From: Chloroflexota bacterium
GTDB taxonomy: Bacteria > Chloroflexota > Dehalococcoidia > SAR202 > UBA11138
Direction of reading: 5' to 3'
Assembly (NCBI GenBank): GCA_022566975.1
Contig: JADFHV010000153.1
Coordinates: 1 to 5,686 of the forward strand
DNA: 5,686 nt
This document shows, piece after piece, positions 1-5,686 of this stretch. Each line of letters opens with the position of its first letter. Position 1 is the stretch's first letter. A program made the position numbers and the translations under genes. The notes under the pieces are model-generated. The model saw nothing but the letters and a program-made list of their open reading frames with translations, searched no databases and had not been told where the DNA came from.

Positions 1-2
1 AC

Positions 3-806
3 GCCCACTGGCAGCCCGGCCTCCCGCACCCGTTCCTCGGCGAGCAGATACAGAGGCTCGCCGAGAGGAACTATCTGGCCGAAGACTACATCGCGGAGAC
101 CCGCAACGCCAACGTGACCAAGGCCGTCCACGTCCAGGCCGCCATCGGCTCCAAGGACCCGGTCAAGGAGACCGAGTGGCTCCAGGAGGCCGCCGACCGG
201 ACGGGGTTCCCGCACGGCATCGTCGCCCACGCCGACCTCAGGGACCCCGATGTCCAGAGGGTGCTGGAGCGCCACCGCCAGTACCCAAACATGCGAGGCA
301 TCCGGGACTTCTCGTACGGCGACTATCTCGTCGAGCCCGACTTCCATCGAGGCTTCGCGCTGCTCGAAAAGTACAACCTGGTGTCGAGCATGAACGCCCA
401 GTGGCAGGACATGGAGAAGCTCCGGAGCCTGGCGGCAAGGTTCCCCAACATCGTCATCGTGGTCGACCACACCGGATTTCCCGAGGAGCGGTCCGCCGAG
501 TACTTCGAGAAGTGGAAGCGTGGCATGGCCGTCGCCGCGGAAGCCGACAACATCCGGTGCAAGATCTCCGGCCTCGGAATGGGCGACAACAACTGGACCG
601 TCGACAGCATCAGGCCGTACGTGCTGCACTGCATCGAGACATTCGGCGTGGAGCGCTGCTTCTTCGCCACCAACTGGCCGGTCGACTGGTTATGGAGCTC
701 CTACGGTGCAGTGGTTGACGCTTACACAGAGATCGTCTCGGGCTTCACCCAGGACGAGCAGGTGGCGATGCTCTCGAAGAACGTTGAAGAGCTTTACCGC
801 ATCTGA
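3..806 (+). CDS. Amidohydrolase family protein (COG3618-like, TIM-barrel metal-dependent hydrolase), 5' partial
   Basis: The frame is open from base 3 to a TGA at 804-806, giving 267 visible residues. The GTG at 114 is internal: residues before it (YLAEDYIAETRN, then VTKAVHVQAA) are typical of the family, so the gene begins left of the window. Probably only some 15-25 residues are missing, including the usual first-strand HxH metal motif. Visible marks of the amidohydrolase_2 / COG3618 fold are VHVQA, a GFPHGIVAHADL block, a VVDHTGFP strand with the conserved His, CKISGL, and FATNWPVD near 663-686, ending in NVEELYRI. Relatives include lactonases such as L-fuconolactonase and 2-pyrone-4,6-dicarboxylate hydrolase, so hydrolysis of a lactone or similar cyclic ester in the cytoplasm is plausible; the substrate cannot be read from sequence. 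The position that is Asp in (S/T)DWP relatives is Asn here (672-674), as I recall for a subgroup of the family. The 3' end overlaps an opposing short ORF by 13 bp. Confidence 0.88.
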   Translation, partial: AHWQPGLPHPFLGEQIQRLAERNYLAEDYIAETRNANVTKAVHVQAAIGSKDPVKETEWLQEAADRTGFPHGIVAHADLRDPDVQRVLERHRQYPNMRGIRDFSYGDYLVEPDFHRGFALLEKYNLVSSMNAQWQDMEKLRSLAARFPNIVIVVDHTGFPEERSAEYFEKWKRGMAVAAEADNIRCKISGLGMGDNNWTVDSIRPYVLHCIETFGVERCFFATNWPVDWLWSSYGAVVDAYTEIVSGFTQDEQVAMLSKNVEELYRI

Positions 807-946
807 GGGTCGAGCGACTCGCGGGCAGAACTGCAGTCAAGGTCGAGGATTGGCCGAGAGAGTTGCACGTTTCCGGTCGCCAGCTCTTCCCAGCGCTCCT
901 TTTCGTATCGCCCAATTTCGTCCATGAACTTACCGTGCTCGAGCAT
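794..946 (-). pseudogene. Probable N-terminal remnant of a class I SAM-dependent methyltransferase
   Basis: Reading leftward from an ATG at 946-944, a 50-codon frame ends at TAA (796-794). The peptide has natural protein character: it begins MLEHGKFMDEIGRYEKERWE and continues with a RPILDLDCSSARESLDPQ block. From memory, one group of SAM-dependent methyltransferases starts with a Y-N-R-x-R-W-x-x-L-A segment, then S-R-P-x-L-D-L and A-R-x-x-L-D-P, just before the SAM-binding strand (VLCLxxGGGQQ). This ORF carries that leader and stops exactly where the SAM-binding core should begin, so it lacks every catalytic motif. It lies 60 bp downstream of the GTPase stop, on the same strand and in the same frame, so it could once have been co-transcribed with it. 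Its 3' end overlaps the amidohydrolase tail. No strong ribosome binding site precedes it. It could instead be a chance ORF; the family match is recalled, not computed. Confidence 0.5.
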
Positions 947-1006
947 CGCCAGAGAGCCTCTGGCCGGAACCACCGACTGATGGCGAGCATCAGGGATCGA
1001 CCGTAT

Positions 1007-2011
1007 CTAGACGTGCATTTCGATGATGTCCTCGTCCGAGAGTTGGTGACGGCGCCCCACCCGCTGGCTCTCAAACTTCCCCGACCGACCCCATAACAGA
1101 GCGTACTTCAAGCCACGGCCAAAGTCTTTGTGAACCTGTTCCGCCGCCTCGGCGACCGTGCTGCCTAGGGGCAACACCAGGGGATTGGTACGCACGAACT
1201 CCTCCAGTTTCTCCCGCGGTGACTTGGTATAGACACGAATCACCTTCAGCGCCCGGAATATCTCCTCTCCCAGCTCATCCAGCCCGACCTGCTCCTCAGC
1301 GCTCGCCATCACCACCGGATACTTGCGTCCGAAGGCCCCGTCAAGCTCCTGGAACTGGTCCAGGGAATCTGGTACGTCCGCCTTGTTGCCTACCAAGATC
1401 GTCGGCTTGGCCAGCCCTGGCCCCTCCTCGTCCCCTTCCTCTTCGCGCGCCAGTAGGCGGAAGCCCCACTGCTCCAGCTCCGAGAAAACCGCTCGCACCT
1501 GGGGGACCGCGTCCAGTGTTAGGTCCACCACCACGACGAAGACGTCGCTGTTCCGCAGGAGCCCGTAGAGGCGGCTTTGGGTCCGTGGGCTGGAGATGGG
1601 GGGAGTGTCCACCAGCTGGATGTAGATGTCCTTGTAGGGCAACATGCCCTGAACTGGTTCTTGAGTGCTCAGGGCGTAGGCGCCGACCCTGGTCTGTGCA
1701 CCGGTGGCTTTGGCCAGGAGGAGGGACTTGCCGACGTTAGTGGGCCCCACCAGGGTAGCCCTCCCTCCCCCCTCCTTGAGTAACGAGAACGGGTCGGTCC
1801 GTCCGCCTCCTGGGCCGCGGGAAGGCCCCTCCAACTCCGACATAAGGCGAGCCATGCGGGCCCGCAGCTGGGCCTTCAGATGATCTGTGCCCTTATGCTT
1901 GGGCATTATTGACAGCATATCTTGGAGGGTGGCGATCTTCTCCCGAACGGTCTTTGCCTGGCGGAACCGCTCTTCCGCTTGACGGTACTGGGGTGGAACG
2001 TTGGTTGGCAT
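1007..2011 (-). CDS. DRG/Obg-like GTPase with C-terminal TGS domain (COG1163-like)
   Basis: This is a 334-residue cytoplasmic GTPase. The first ~65 residues form a charged helical region with a PKHKGTDHLKAQLRARMARL segment, typical of DRG-type proteins. The G domain follows: P-loop GPTNVGKS (89-96), G3 VDTPP (134-138), NKAD (209-212) and a G5-like ASAEE (236-240). A TGS domain occupies about 258-333, starting IRVYTKSP and ending DEDIIEMHV. The G3 box has Pro where DxxG expects Gly; I recall this in bacterial relatives. DRG proteins are ribosome- or RNA-associated GTPases, so a translation-linked role is likely, but no target can be named. The frame is open upstream to 2452, but the extension has no family character and overlaps the SDR gene and its ribosome binding site. 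The ATG at 2011, opening MPTNVPPQYR, fits the family's N-terminal length. Only a weak AGG precedes it. The SDR gene is divergent, 94 bp away. Confidence 0.9.
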   Translation of the reverse strand: MPTNVPPQYRQAEERFRQAKTVREKIATLQDMLSIMPKHKGTDHLKAQLRARMARLMSELEGPSRGPGGGRTDPFSLLKEGGGRATLVGPTNVGKSLLLAKATGAQTRVGAYALSTQEPVQGMLPYKDIYIQLVDTPPISSPRTQSRLYGLLRNSDVFVVVVDLTLDAVPQVRAVFSELEQWGFRLLAREEEGDEEGPGLAKPTILVGNKADVPDSLDQFQELDGAFGRKYPVVMASAEEQVGLDELGEEIFRALKVIRVYTKSPREKLEEFVRTNPLVLPLGSTVAEAAEQVHKDFGRGLKYALLWGRSGKFESQRVGRRHQLSDEDIIEMHV

Positions 2012-2105
2012 GGCGCCTGTAAGGATATCTTGTTTGGTCGAAGTGGGAAACACTGGTGCCCCTTTGAGGTATTCTCTATGAGGTTCAGAGCAAGGAGGTG
2101 GTCTC
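2012..2105. promoter_or_regulatory. Divergent intergenic region between GTPase and SDR genes
   Basis: These 94 bp separate two genes that read away from each other, so promoters for both should lie here or within the gene starts. The sequence is less GC-rich than the flanking coding DNA. For the SDR, a TATTCT at 2070-2075 with a poor -35 (GAAACA, 2047-2052, 17-bp spacing) is the best pair I can find, and it is weak. For the GTPase I see no convincing -35/-10 pair. No clear operator palindrome is visible. The promoter role is inferred from gene orientation, not from a strong motif. Confidence 0.35.
2092..2099 (+). promoter_or_regulatory. Strong Shine-Dalgarno sequence fixing the GTG start of the SDR
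   Basis: AAGGAGGT is an extended match to the anti-Shine-Dalgarno end of 16S rRNA. It sits 6 bases before the GTG at 2106-2108. No in-frame ATG lies nearby, so this site decides the start codon. Confidence 0.85.
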
Positions 2106-2867
2106 GTGCCCGATTCATGGAGACTCGACGAGCAGGTAGCTATTGTCACGGGGGCCGCACAGGGAATTGGCAAGGGGATTGCCCTGGTGCTCGCGCGAGC
2201 CGGTGCCAAGATCGTAATAGGAGACATCCAGGATGCCTCGGCCACCGCGGGCGAGTTGCGGACCAGCGGAGCACAGGCGGTGACCATGATAATGGACACC
2301 AGTAAATCGCACGACGACCAAGCCCTCGTCGAACTCGCGCTAAAGGAATACGGTCGTCTGGACATACTGGTCAACAACGCCGCCATAGACGCTCCCAGAG
2401 GGAACGTTTGGGATCTGCCTGACGAGGAGTGGGAGAGGACGATCGCCGTCAACCTGAGCGGCGTTTTCTACTGTTCCAGAGCAGCTCTAGAGCCGATGCT
2501 GAAGGCGAGCAAGGGCTGCATCGTCAACATCAGCTCCCAGTCCGCTCGTCTGGGAGCCAAAGGCATGTCCCCAGCCTATAACGCCAGCAAAGCCGGGCTC
2601 CTGGGACTTACCATGGCCTTTTCGGCGCAGGTGGCGGGGGAGGGTGTAAGGGTCAACGCCATTATGCCGGGGTCAGTGGAGTCCAGAGACTTCGGCTGGT
2701 CGGCCGAGGAGCGAGAAGCAAGAGCCAGCGAGTACCCACTGGGCCTTGGAACCCCAAATGACATCGGCGAGGCGGTCCTGTATTTGGTCAGCGGAGCGTC
2801 TCGCTGGGCCTCCGGAACCGTCCTGCACATCGCGGGAGGATACCAGAGGGGCTCATCCTGGTTTTAA
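2106..2867 (+). CDS. Short-chain dehydrogenase/reductase (classical SDR), NAD(P)-dependent
   Basis: This is a complete 253-residue protein, the usual length for a classical SDR. The Rossmann fold shows TGAAQGIG (15-22), Asp40 at the end of the second strand (which favours NAD over NADP), Asp64 for adenine contact, NNAA (90-93) and Asn116. The active site is Ser144 in NISS, with YNASK giving Tyr158 and Lys162. MPGSV (187-191) follows as the cofactor/substrate loop. Ser-to-Tyr spacing is 14, one more than in E. coli FabG. It should oxidise or reduce an alcohol/carbonyl pair in the cytoplasm; the substrate is not evident. The C-terminus, GGYQRGSSWF, has an aromatic ending where many relatives stop soon after DGG. 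The start is GTG, fixed by an AAGGAGGT site 6 bases upstream. The next gene on this strand lies about 195 bp away behind its own possible promoter, so the SDR is probably transcribed alone. It could be a FabG-like or sugar/aromatic catabolic enzyme. Confidence 0.92.
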   Translation: MPDSWRLDEQVAIVTGAAQGIGKGIALVLARAGAKIVIGDIQDASATAGELRTSGAQAVTMIMDTSKSHDDQALVELALKEYGRLDILVNNAAIDAPRGNVWDLPDEEWERTIAVNLSGVFYCSRAALEPMLKASKGCIVNISSQSARLGAKGMSPAYNASKAGLLGLTMAFSAQVAGEGVRVNAIMPGSVESRDFGWSAEEREARASEYPLGLGTPNDIGEAVLYLVSGASRWASGTVLHIAGGYQRGSSWF

Positions 2868-3061
2868 GGAGAACGGGCCACGATTGCAGACGCAAAGTGG
2901 GGATAGGCGCATGAAGTCTGAGACGGCGCCCGGCAAGATCCTGACCGTCGGAGCACTTAGTATAGCCTCGGGCCATCGAGTTCCTCGTTGGCACGGTGGT
3001 CGGTTTGCGCGGGGCGGGTCGTAGTAGAATGCGCGGATCGATGTGGCGCGCCGGAGGAATG
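2868..3061. other. Gene-poor gap between SDR and GNAT-like ORF
   Basis: No clear intrinsic terminator follows the SDR stop: I see no GC-rich hairpin with a T-run. A 37-codon frame (ATG 2911 to TAG 3022-3024, opening MKSETAPGKILTVGALSIAS) is present but has only a weak GGGG-type site upstream and no recognised family. It could be a small gene, a gene remnant or chance. The right end holds the possible promoter and the ribosome binding site of the next ORF. Confidence 0.4.
3004..3030 (+). promoter_or_regulatory. Possible sigma-70-type promoter for the GNAT-like ORF
   Basis: A TTGCGC (3004-3009) and a TAGAAT (3025-3030) are separated by 15 bp, short of the ideal 17. Transcription would start near 3037, leaving a leader of about 25 bases that contains a GGAGG (3053-3057) before the proposed start. 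This arrangement argues against the in-frame starts upstream of 3037. The motif is weak and the assignment is inferred. Confidence 0.28.
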
Positions 3062-3451
3062 GTGATAGACCGCTGGATCGCAGCATCCGCTCGCAACGAG
3101 GCCGATTGGCACGACGCTTCGGCGCGAGCCCTTGGTGTCGAGACCTTCCGCACCGACGGCGTCTGGTCACGCGAGCCGATGCGTCCGTCCATCTATCTGA
3201 GTGCTATAGCTCTCGCCTCGGTCCGCACGGAACCGGGCGTCGTCCAGGATATCGAATGGCTGGTCGAGCGCGACCCGGACGCGACTATCTCCGTGCGGGA
3301 CTCGTTCAACGAACTCGATCTGGCCGGGCTCGGGTTCCGGCGGGTACGGGCCGGGGAGTGGTGGATCAAGGACGCAGCGACTGCCCCGACAGGGGCCCGA
3401 TACGACCTGCCCCCTATGGTCCCTGCCACCACCATAGCGAACGCCGTCTAG
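3062..3451 (+). CDS. Short protein resembling the N-terminal half of a GNAT-family acetyltransferase (possibly truncated)
   Basis: The frame encodes about 129 residues from GTG 3062; ATG 3059, 3041 and 3029 are in-frame alternatives. GTG 3062 is preferred because GGAGG (3053-3057) lies 4 bases before it but only 1 base before ATG 3059. The opening IDRWIAASARNEADWHDASA and a later SVRDSFNELDLAGLGFRRV, then WWIKDA, resemble from memory the non-catalytic N-terminal domain of certain two-domain GNAT proteins. In those, a linker and the acetyl-CoA-binding GNAT domain (with its Q/RxxGxG/A motif) follow. Here the frame stops at TAG 3449-3451 in what would be the linker, and no acetyl-CoA motif is present, so acetyltransferase activity is not expected from this piece alone. 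The opposing lipoprotein gene ends 21 bp later. It may be a remnant whose 3' half was deleted, or a stand-alone domain. The family match is moderate; I cannot confirm expression. Confidence 0.6.
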   Translation: MIDRWIAASARNEADWHDASARALGVETFRTDGVWSREPMRPSIYLSAIALASVRTEPGVVQDIEWLVERDPDATISVRDSFNELDLAGLGFRRVRAGEWWIKDAATAPTGARYDLPPMVPATTIANAV

Positions 3452-3472
3452 GGAGAGACAAGGGATTAGAGC

Positions 3473-4099
3473 CTACTTGACCACAAAGCAATCGCTGAGC
3501 GTTACCAAGTCGGCTAGCGGGCGCCGGACACTCCCAAACATCCCGGGCTCGTACACAGGTTCACTTTTCCCCTCGACAATGCCTCTGACGGTCGATACCC
3601 GGAGAACCCTCAGGTCCGAGAACGGCTCTTTGGGCCCGGGCTCGGTGAAGACGCATTGGACAAAACGGCCCTGGCTGCCGCTCAAGAGCACGTAGGCTAC
3701 GTCGCTCTTATTCGTCTCCCCAAGGAAGACAGTGCCGGTTACCTCCACGAGCTTTCCCTTGACCCTGACATCCGCGGCGGCCTCGTCACTCTCATACAGG
3801 TCGGCGAGATTCACGACCTCGAACGAGAGCGTCTCCGGCACAACACCCTCTATCGGCGCAAGTGGGCTGGCGGTAGCGGTAGGAACAGGTGTGGCGGTCG
3901 GCCTGGGTGTCGCCGTGCGCGCGGCAGTCAGTACAGGTGTGAGGGTCGCAGTCGACTGGGCAGCAGCTACGGCAGCAACGGTCGCGGCCGTCTCGGTAGG
4001 AGTGGGCGCAGGTGGCGGTGGCGCCTTAGACTCGCCGCAGGCTAGCAGCGTTAACATGCCAACGGCGACGACAATTAGAAGTGCAATGAGTTTCCGCAT
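3473..4099 (-). CDS. Lipoprotein with Thr/Pro/Ala-rich linker and OB-fold (tRNA_anti-like) domain
   Basis: The 208-residue product starts with a classic lipoprotein signal: MRKL, a hydrophobic stretch, then lipobox LLAC with the lipidated Cys at residue 21. Residues 25-82 are a low-complexity Pro/Thr/Ala linker of the kind common on Chloroflexota surface lipoproteins. A compact domain fills about 91-208: LADLYESDEAAAD, VKGKLVEVTGTV, YVLLSG, RFVQCVF, VSTVRGIVEG and LVTLSDCFVV. This order matches the OB-fold tRNA_anti-like family (PF12869 by recall). Cys149 and Cys204 could pair once exported. It is likely anchored on the outer face of the membrane; OB-folds bind ligands or nucleic acid, but no function can be assigned. 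The ATG at 4099 is supported by GAGGAGG on the minus strand (4111-4105), 5 bases upstream. The gene converges on the GNAT-like ORF, and no terminator hairpin is visible in the 21 bp between them. The LuxR-type gene upstream on the same strand ends with its own terminator, so this gene is probably transcribed separately. Confidence 0.87.
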   Translation of the reverse strand: MRKLIALLIVVAVGMLTLLACGESKAPPPPAPTPTETAATVAAVAAAQSTATLTPVLTAARTATPRPTATPVPTATASPLAPIEGVVPETLSFEVVNLADLYESDEAAADVRVKGKLVEVTGTVFLGETNKSDVAYVLLSGSQGRFVQCVFTEPGPKEPFSDLRVLRVSTVRGIVEGKSEPVYEPGMFGSVRRPLADLVTLSDCFVVK

Positions 4100-4104
4100 C
4101 TCAT

Positions 4105-4111
4105 CCTCCTC
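4105..4111 (-). promoter_or_regulatory. Shine-Dalgarno site of the lipoprotein gene
   Basis: The minus strand reads GAGGAGG, then 5 bases, then the ATG at 4099. An overlapping ATG (4104-4102) is out of frame, so the site supports the start with the lipoprotein signal peptide. Confidence 0.75.
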
Positions 4112-4410
4112 GTGGGATTCGAAATTAGAATCGTTTCAGACTTCTGTCTCAGCCTGTATTTCCCATCGGGCCCTCCTGTCTAGGCAGCGGTAGCCTGCAA
4201 GACTGAATAGCTCCAGGCGGCGTCCGACCCACGGCGTCAATCTGACCGCCAACCTCTTCTCCGATTGCCGGGAGTCCGCCGGGTGCGTTAGGCCTGGGCC
4301 ATGCTGCGTCCGGCGAATCCCCCGGCGACTAACAGGCTATCTGTGCAGGTGAGGTGGGCTCATCCGCGAAACCACGCATCATGAGGAAAATGGAACACCC
4401 ATTTTTGGAC
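4112..4410. other. Noncoding region between the lipoprotein gene and the LuxR-type gene
   Basis: About 300 bp carry no ORF with protein character on either strand. The lipoprotein promoter is presumably in the left part, where the minus strand has an AT-richer TTCTAATTT near 4120-4132, but no good -35 accompanies it. An imperfect inverted repeat (4274-4283 against 4321-4329, one bulged base, loop about 37 nt) sits in a GC-rich stretch and could fold in RNA. I recognise no riboswitch, tRNA or known small RNA. Confidence 0.4.
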
Positions 4411-4439
4411 AAAAGAAAAAGGCGCCTGAACAGCGCCTT
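4411..4439 (-). terminator. Rho-independent terminator of the LuxR-type gene
   Basis: On the minus strand, AAGGCGC and GCGCCTT form a perfect 7-bp stem around a 7-base loop (TGTTCAG), followed at once by the T-rich tail TTTCTTTT. It begins about 30 bases after the LuxR-type stop codon. On the plus strand there is no T-run after the hairpin, so it should act only leftward. It separates this transcript from the lipoprotein gene further left. Confidence 0.85.
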
Positions 4440-4469
4440 ATGGGTGCTCGAGGCGGGACCTACGCGGTC

Positions 4470-5686
4470 CTAAGTGGGGTCGTTCATATCGTGCGTCAGC
4501 GCATAGGCGACCGCGGCTGTCCTGCCACGCGCGTCGATCTTTCTGTAGATGTTGTTGATGTGGCGTTCGACCGTCCGGACGCTCAAGACCAACTCGTCGG
4601 CTATCTCTCGGTTGCTACTGCCGGCGGCGATCAGCCGGAGCACCTCAACCTCGCGGCGGGTCAATCCGTCGGGATAGGTCGGCCTCGTTGCTGGCGTGGC
4701 GGTCTTCTCCTGAAGGGCGACGGCGCGCTCCAGTGAAGGCTGCATCTTCATGTCGCGGAACTCGCCGATGGCGAAGTCCAGGTGCTCCATGGCCTCGGCG
4801 CGCTCGTCGGGGTAGTGGTCCAGCAGCAGCTCGGCGAGCTGTAGGCGGGTGAGTGCTATCTCGGGGCGGAAGCGAATCTTAGCCGCCGCCTCCAGCGCCT
4901 CGTGATAGTACGCCCGCGCCTTGTCGGGCTCACCCAGCAGCGCGGCGGCCGCGCCGAGATGACGCGCCGGGCACGTCCAGACGAAACCCACACTACTCAG
5001 AGACGAGACAGGCGCCAGGCGCTCCGCCAGGACCGAGCATAACTCGCGGTCCTCTAGCAATACGGCGATCTGTAGCAGAGCATCCAGGACGAACGTGTGA
5101 CTTGCATCCTCGAGAAGGTAAGGGTGCGTTCTCAGAAGACCCTGAAGCACCTCTCGAGCCTCCTCGGATGGCCCTCGATGGGCGTGCGCCAACACTGCCG
5201 GCAATCTTGAGAGACTGACCGATATGAAGCCTTCGCCGGAGCTCTCCAGTTCGGACAAAGTAACCAACGCCTCTTCGCTTCGGCCTGTGTACTGGAGGGC
5301 TCGCCAGCTGACCGTCGAAGCGAAGAGCAGTCCCGCCCTTAAGGCCCCTAGTTCGTCGGCTCTAGCGTGGAGGTGCTCCGCGGCAGATACAGACTCCTCC
5401 AGGCGCCCGTCGATGAAGGCCCAGACTGTTGGGGGAACAAGAGAGCGGACATGCACGATAGCGTCATCAGATCGCTGCGCAAGCTGGCGCTGCTCCTCCC
5501 ATTGCGCCTCGGCTCGGGTCCGGTCACCCCAGTTCAGGCATACCAACCCGCTGTAGAAGAGCCAATGTGCCAGCGTGCTCGGCGTGACTCCTACGGTGGT
5601 TCGGCCCTCCATCTCGTCTACTAGCCTCCACCGTTTTTCCTCGTGCTGGGGCGGGACCGGGGTGTCGGGGGAGAGGAACGTGGCGG
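4470..5686 (-). CDS. LuxR-family transcriptional regulator with TPR-like helical repeats, 5' partial
   Basis: The frame is open from the right edge to TAG at 4472-4470, about 404 visible residues. The ATG at 5612 is probably internal: residues before it (LSPDTPVPPQHEEKRWRLVD) continue the same helical protein, so the true start lies outside the window. Most of the visible part is alpha-helical TPR-like repeats, for example LGEPDKARAYYHEALEAAAK and FRPEIALTRLQLAELLLD. The C-terminal ~65 residues, starting at LTRREVEVLRLIAAG (about 4664) and including SNREIADELVLSVRTVERHI, form a canonical LuxR/GerE helix-turn-helix that binds DNA. In such large regulators the missing N-terminus often holds an AAA-type ATPase domain (MalT/LAL class) or a cyclase domain; that cannot be checked here. 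It probably senses a ligand or partner through its helical repeats; its targets are unknown. A terminator follows its stop. Confidence 0.88.
   Translation of the reverse strand, partial: ATFLSPDTPVPPQHEEKRWRLVDEMEGRTTVGVTPSTLAHWLFYSGLVCLNWGDRTRAEAQWEEQRQLAQRSDDAIVHVRSLVPPTVWAFIDGRLEESVSAAEHLHARADELGALRAGLLFASTVSWRALQYTGRSEEALVTLSELESSGEGFISVSLSRLPAVLAHAHRGPSEEAREVLQGLLRTHPYLLEDASHTFVLDALLQIAVLLEDRELCSVLAERLAPVSSLSSVGFVWTCPARHLGAAAALLGEPDKARAYYHEALEAAAKIRFRPEIALTRLQLAELLLDHYPDERAEAMEHLDFAIGEFRDMKMQPSLERAVALQEKTATPATRPTYPDGLTRREVEVLRLIAAGSSNREIADELVLSVRTVERHINNIYRKIDARGRTAAVAYALTHDMNDPT

Noticed and set aside
176..718. Second rightward ORF inside the amidohydrolase gene
   Set aside because: Arg/Pro/His-rich out-of-frame translation of GC-rich coding DNA, with no recognisable domain.
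2012..2452. Upstream in-frame extension of the GTPase (open to an ATG at 2452)
   Set aside because: The extra ~147 residues have no GTPase-family character and lie antisense to the SDR gene and its ribosome binding site. The ATG at 2011 fits the family's N-terminal length.
2996..3061. Earlier starts (GTG 2996, ATG 3029, ATG 3041) for the GNAT-like ORF
   Set aside because: None has a Shine-Dalgarno sequence, and the first two lie at or before the possible transcription start. The added residues (RGAGRSRMRGSM) look like noncoding translation.
3452..3480. Possible tRNA 3' end, because the plus-strand frame reads RDKGLEPT here, a peptide often seen in spurious translations over tRNA genes
   Set aside because: No cloverleaf arms or TTCRA loop can be drawn, and the bases from 3473 on are a well-supported C-terminus of the lipoprotein.
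3850..4030. Repetitive GC-rich stretch resembling tandem repeats
   Set aside because: It is the imperfect codon-level repetition of the Thr/Pro/Ala linker in the lipoprotein, not an independent DNA repeat or CRISPR array.
4440..4736. Rightward 98-residue ORF antisense to the LuxR-type gene
   Set aside because: It is the opposite-strand shadow of the helix-turn-helix coding region; its peptide has no family character.

Overview
The window looks like an ordinary stretch of chromosome from a high-GC bacterium. I infer a member of the Chloroflexota (Dehalococcoidia or SAR202-like). The clues are the Thr/Pro/Ala-rich lipoprotein linker, the stand-alone DRG-like TGS GTPase, the TPR-type LuxR regulator, and the SDR and COG3618 amidohydrolase genes often found in such genomes. 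No single marker proves the assignment. I see no rRNA, tRNA, CRISPR array, transposase, integrase or origin.

Layout, left to right. An amidohydrolase (COG3618 type) reads rightward and enters from the left edge, missing only its extreme N-terminus. Its stop codon overlaps a short leftward ORF at 794-946 that looks like the N-terminal stub of a SAM-dependent methyltransferase. Next is a leftward DRG/Obg-like GTPase with a C-terminal TGS domain; its real start is at 2011. A 94-bp divergent gap separates it from a rightward short-chain dehydrogenase/reductase that starts with GTG behind a near-perfect Shine-Dalgarno sequence. After a gene-poor gap comes a rightward ORF of about 129 codons that resembles only the N-terminal, non-catalytic half of a GNAT-family acetyltransferase. 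It converges, 21 bp apart, on a leftward lipoprotein gene with an OB-fold (tRNA_anti-like) domain. A noncoding stretch of about 370 bp follows; it contains a clean intrinsic terminator for the last gene, a leftward TPR/LuxR transcriptional regulator that runs off the right edge.

The genes do not form one pathway. Most change direction or are isolated, so shared operons are unlikely. The amidohydrolase and the SDR could both serve catabolism of lactones, sugars or aromatics, but they are not adjacent. The most notable point is that two gene ends, the methyltransferase stub and the GNAT N-terminal half, look cut off beside an opposing gene. This suggests past deletion or rearrangement at two junctions. 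I found no convincing evidence for an undescribed multi-gene system.
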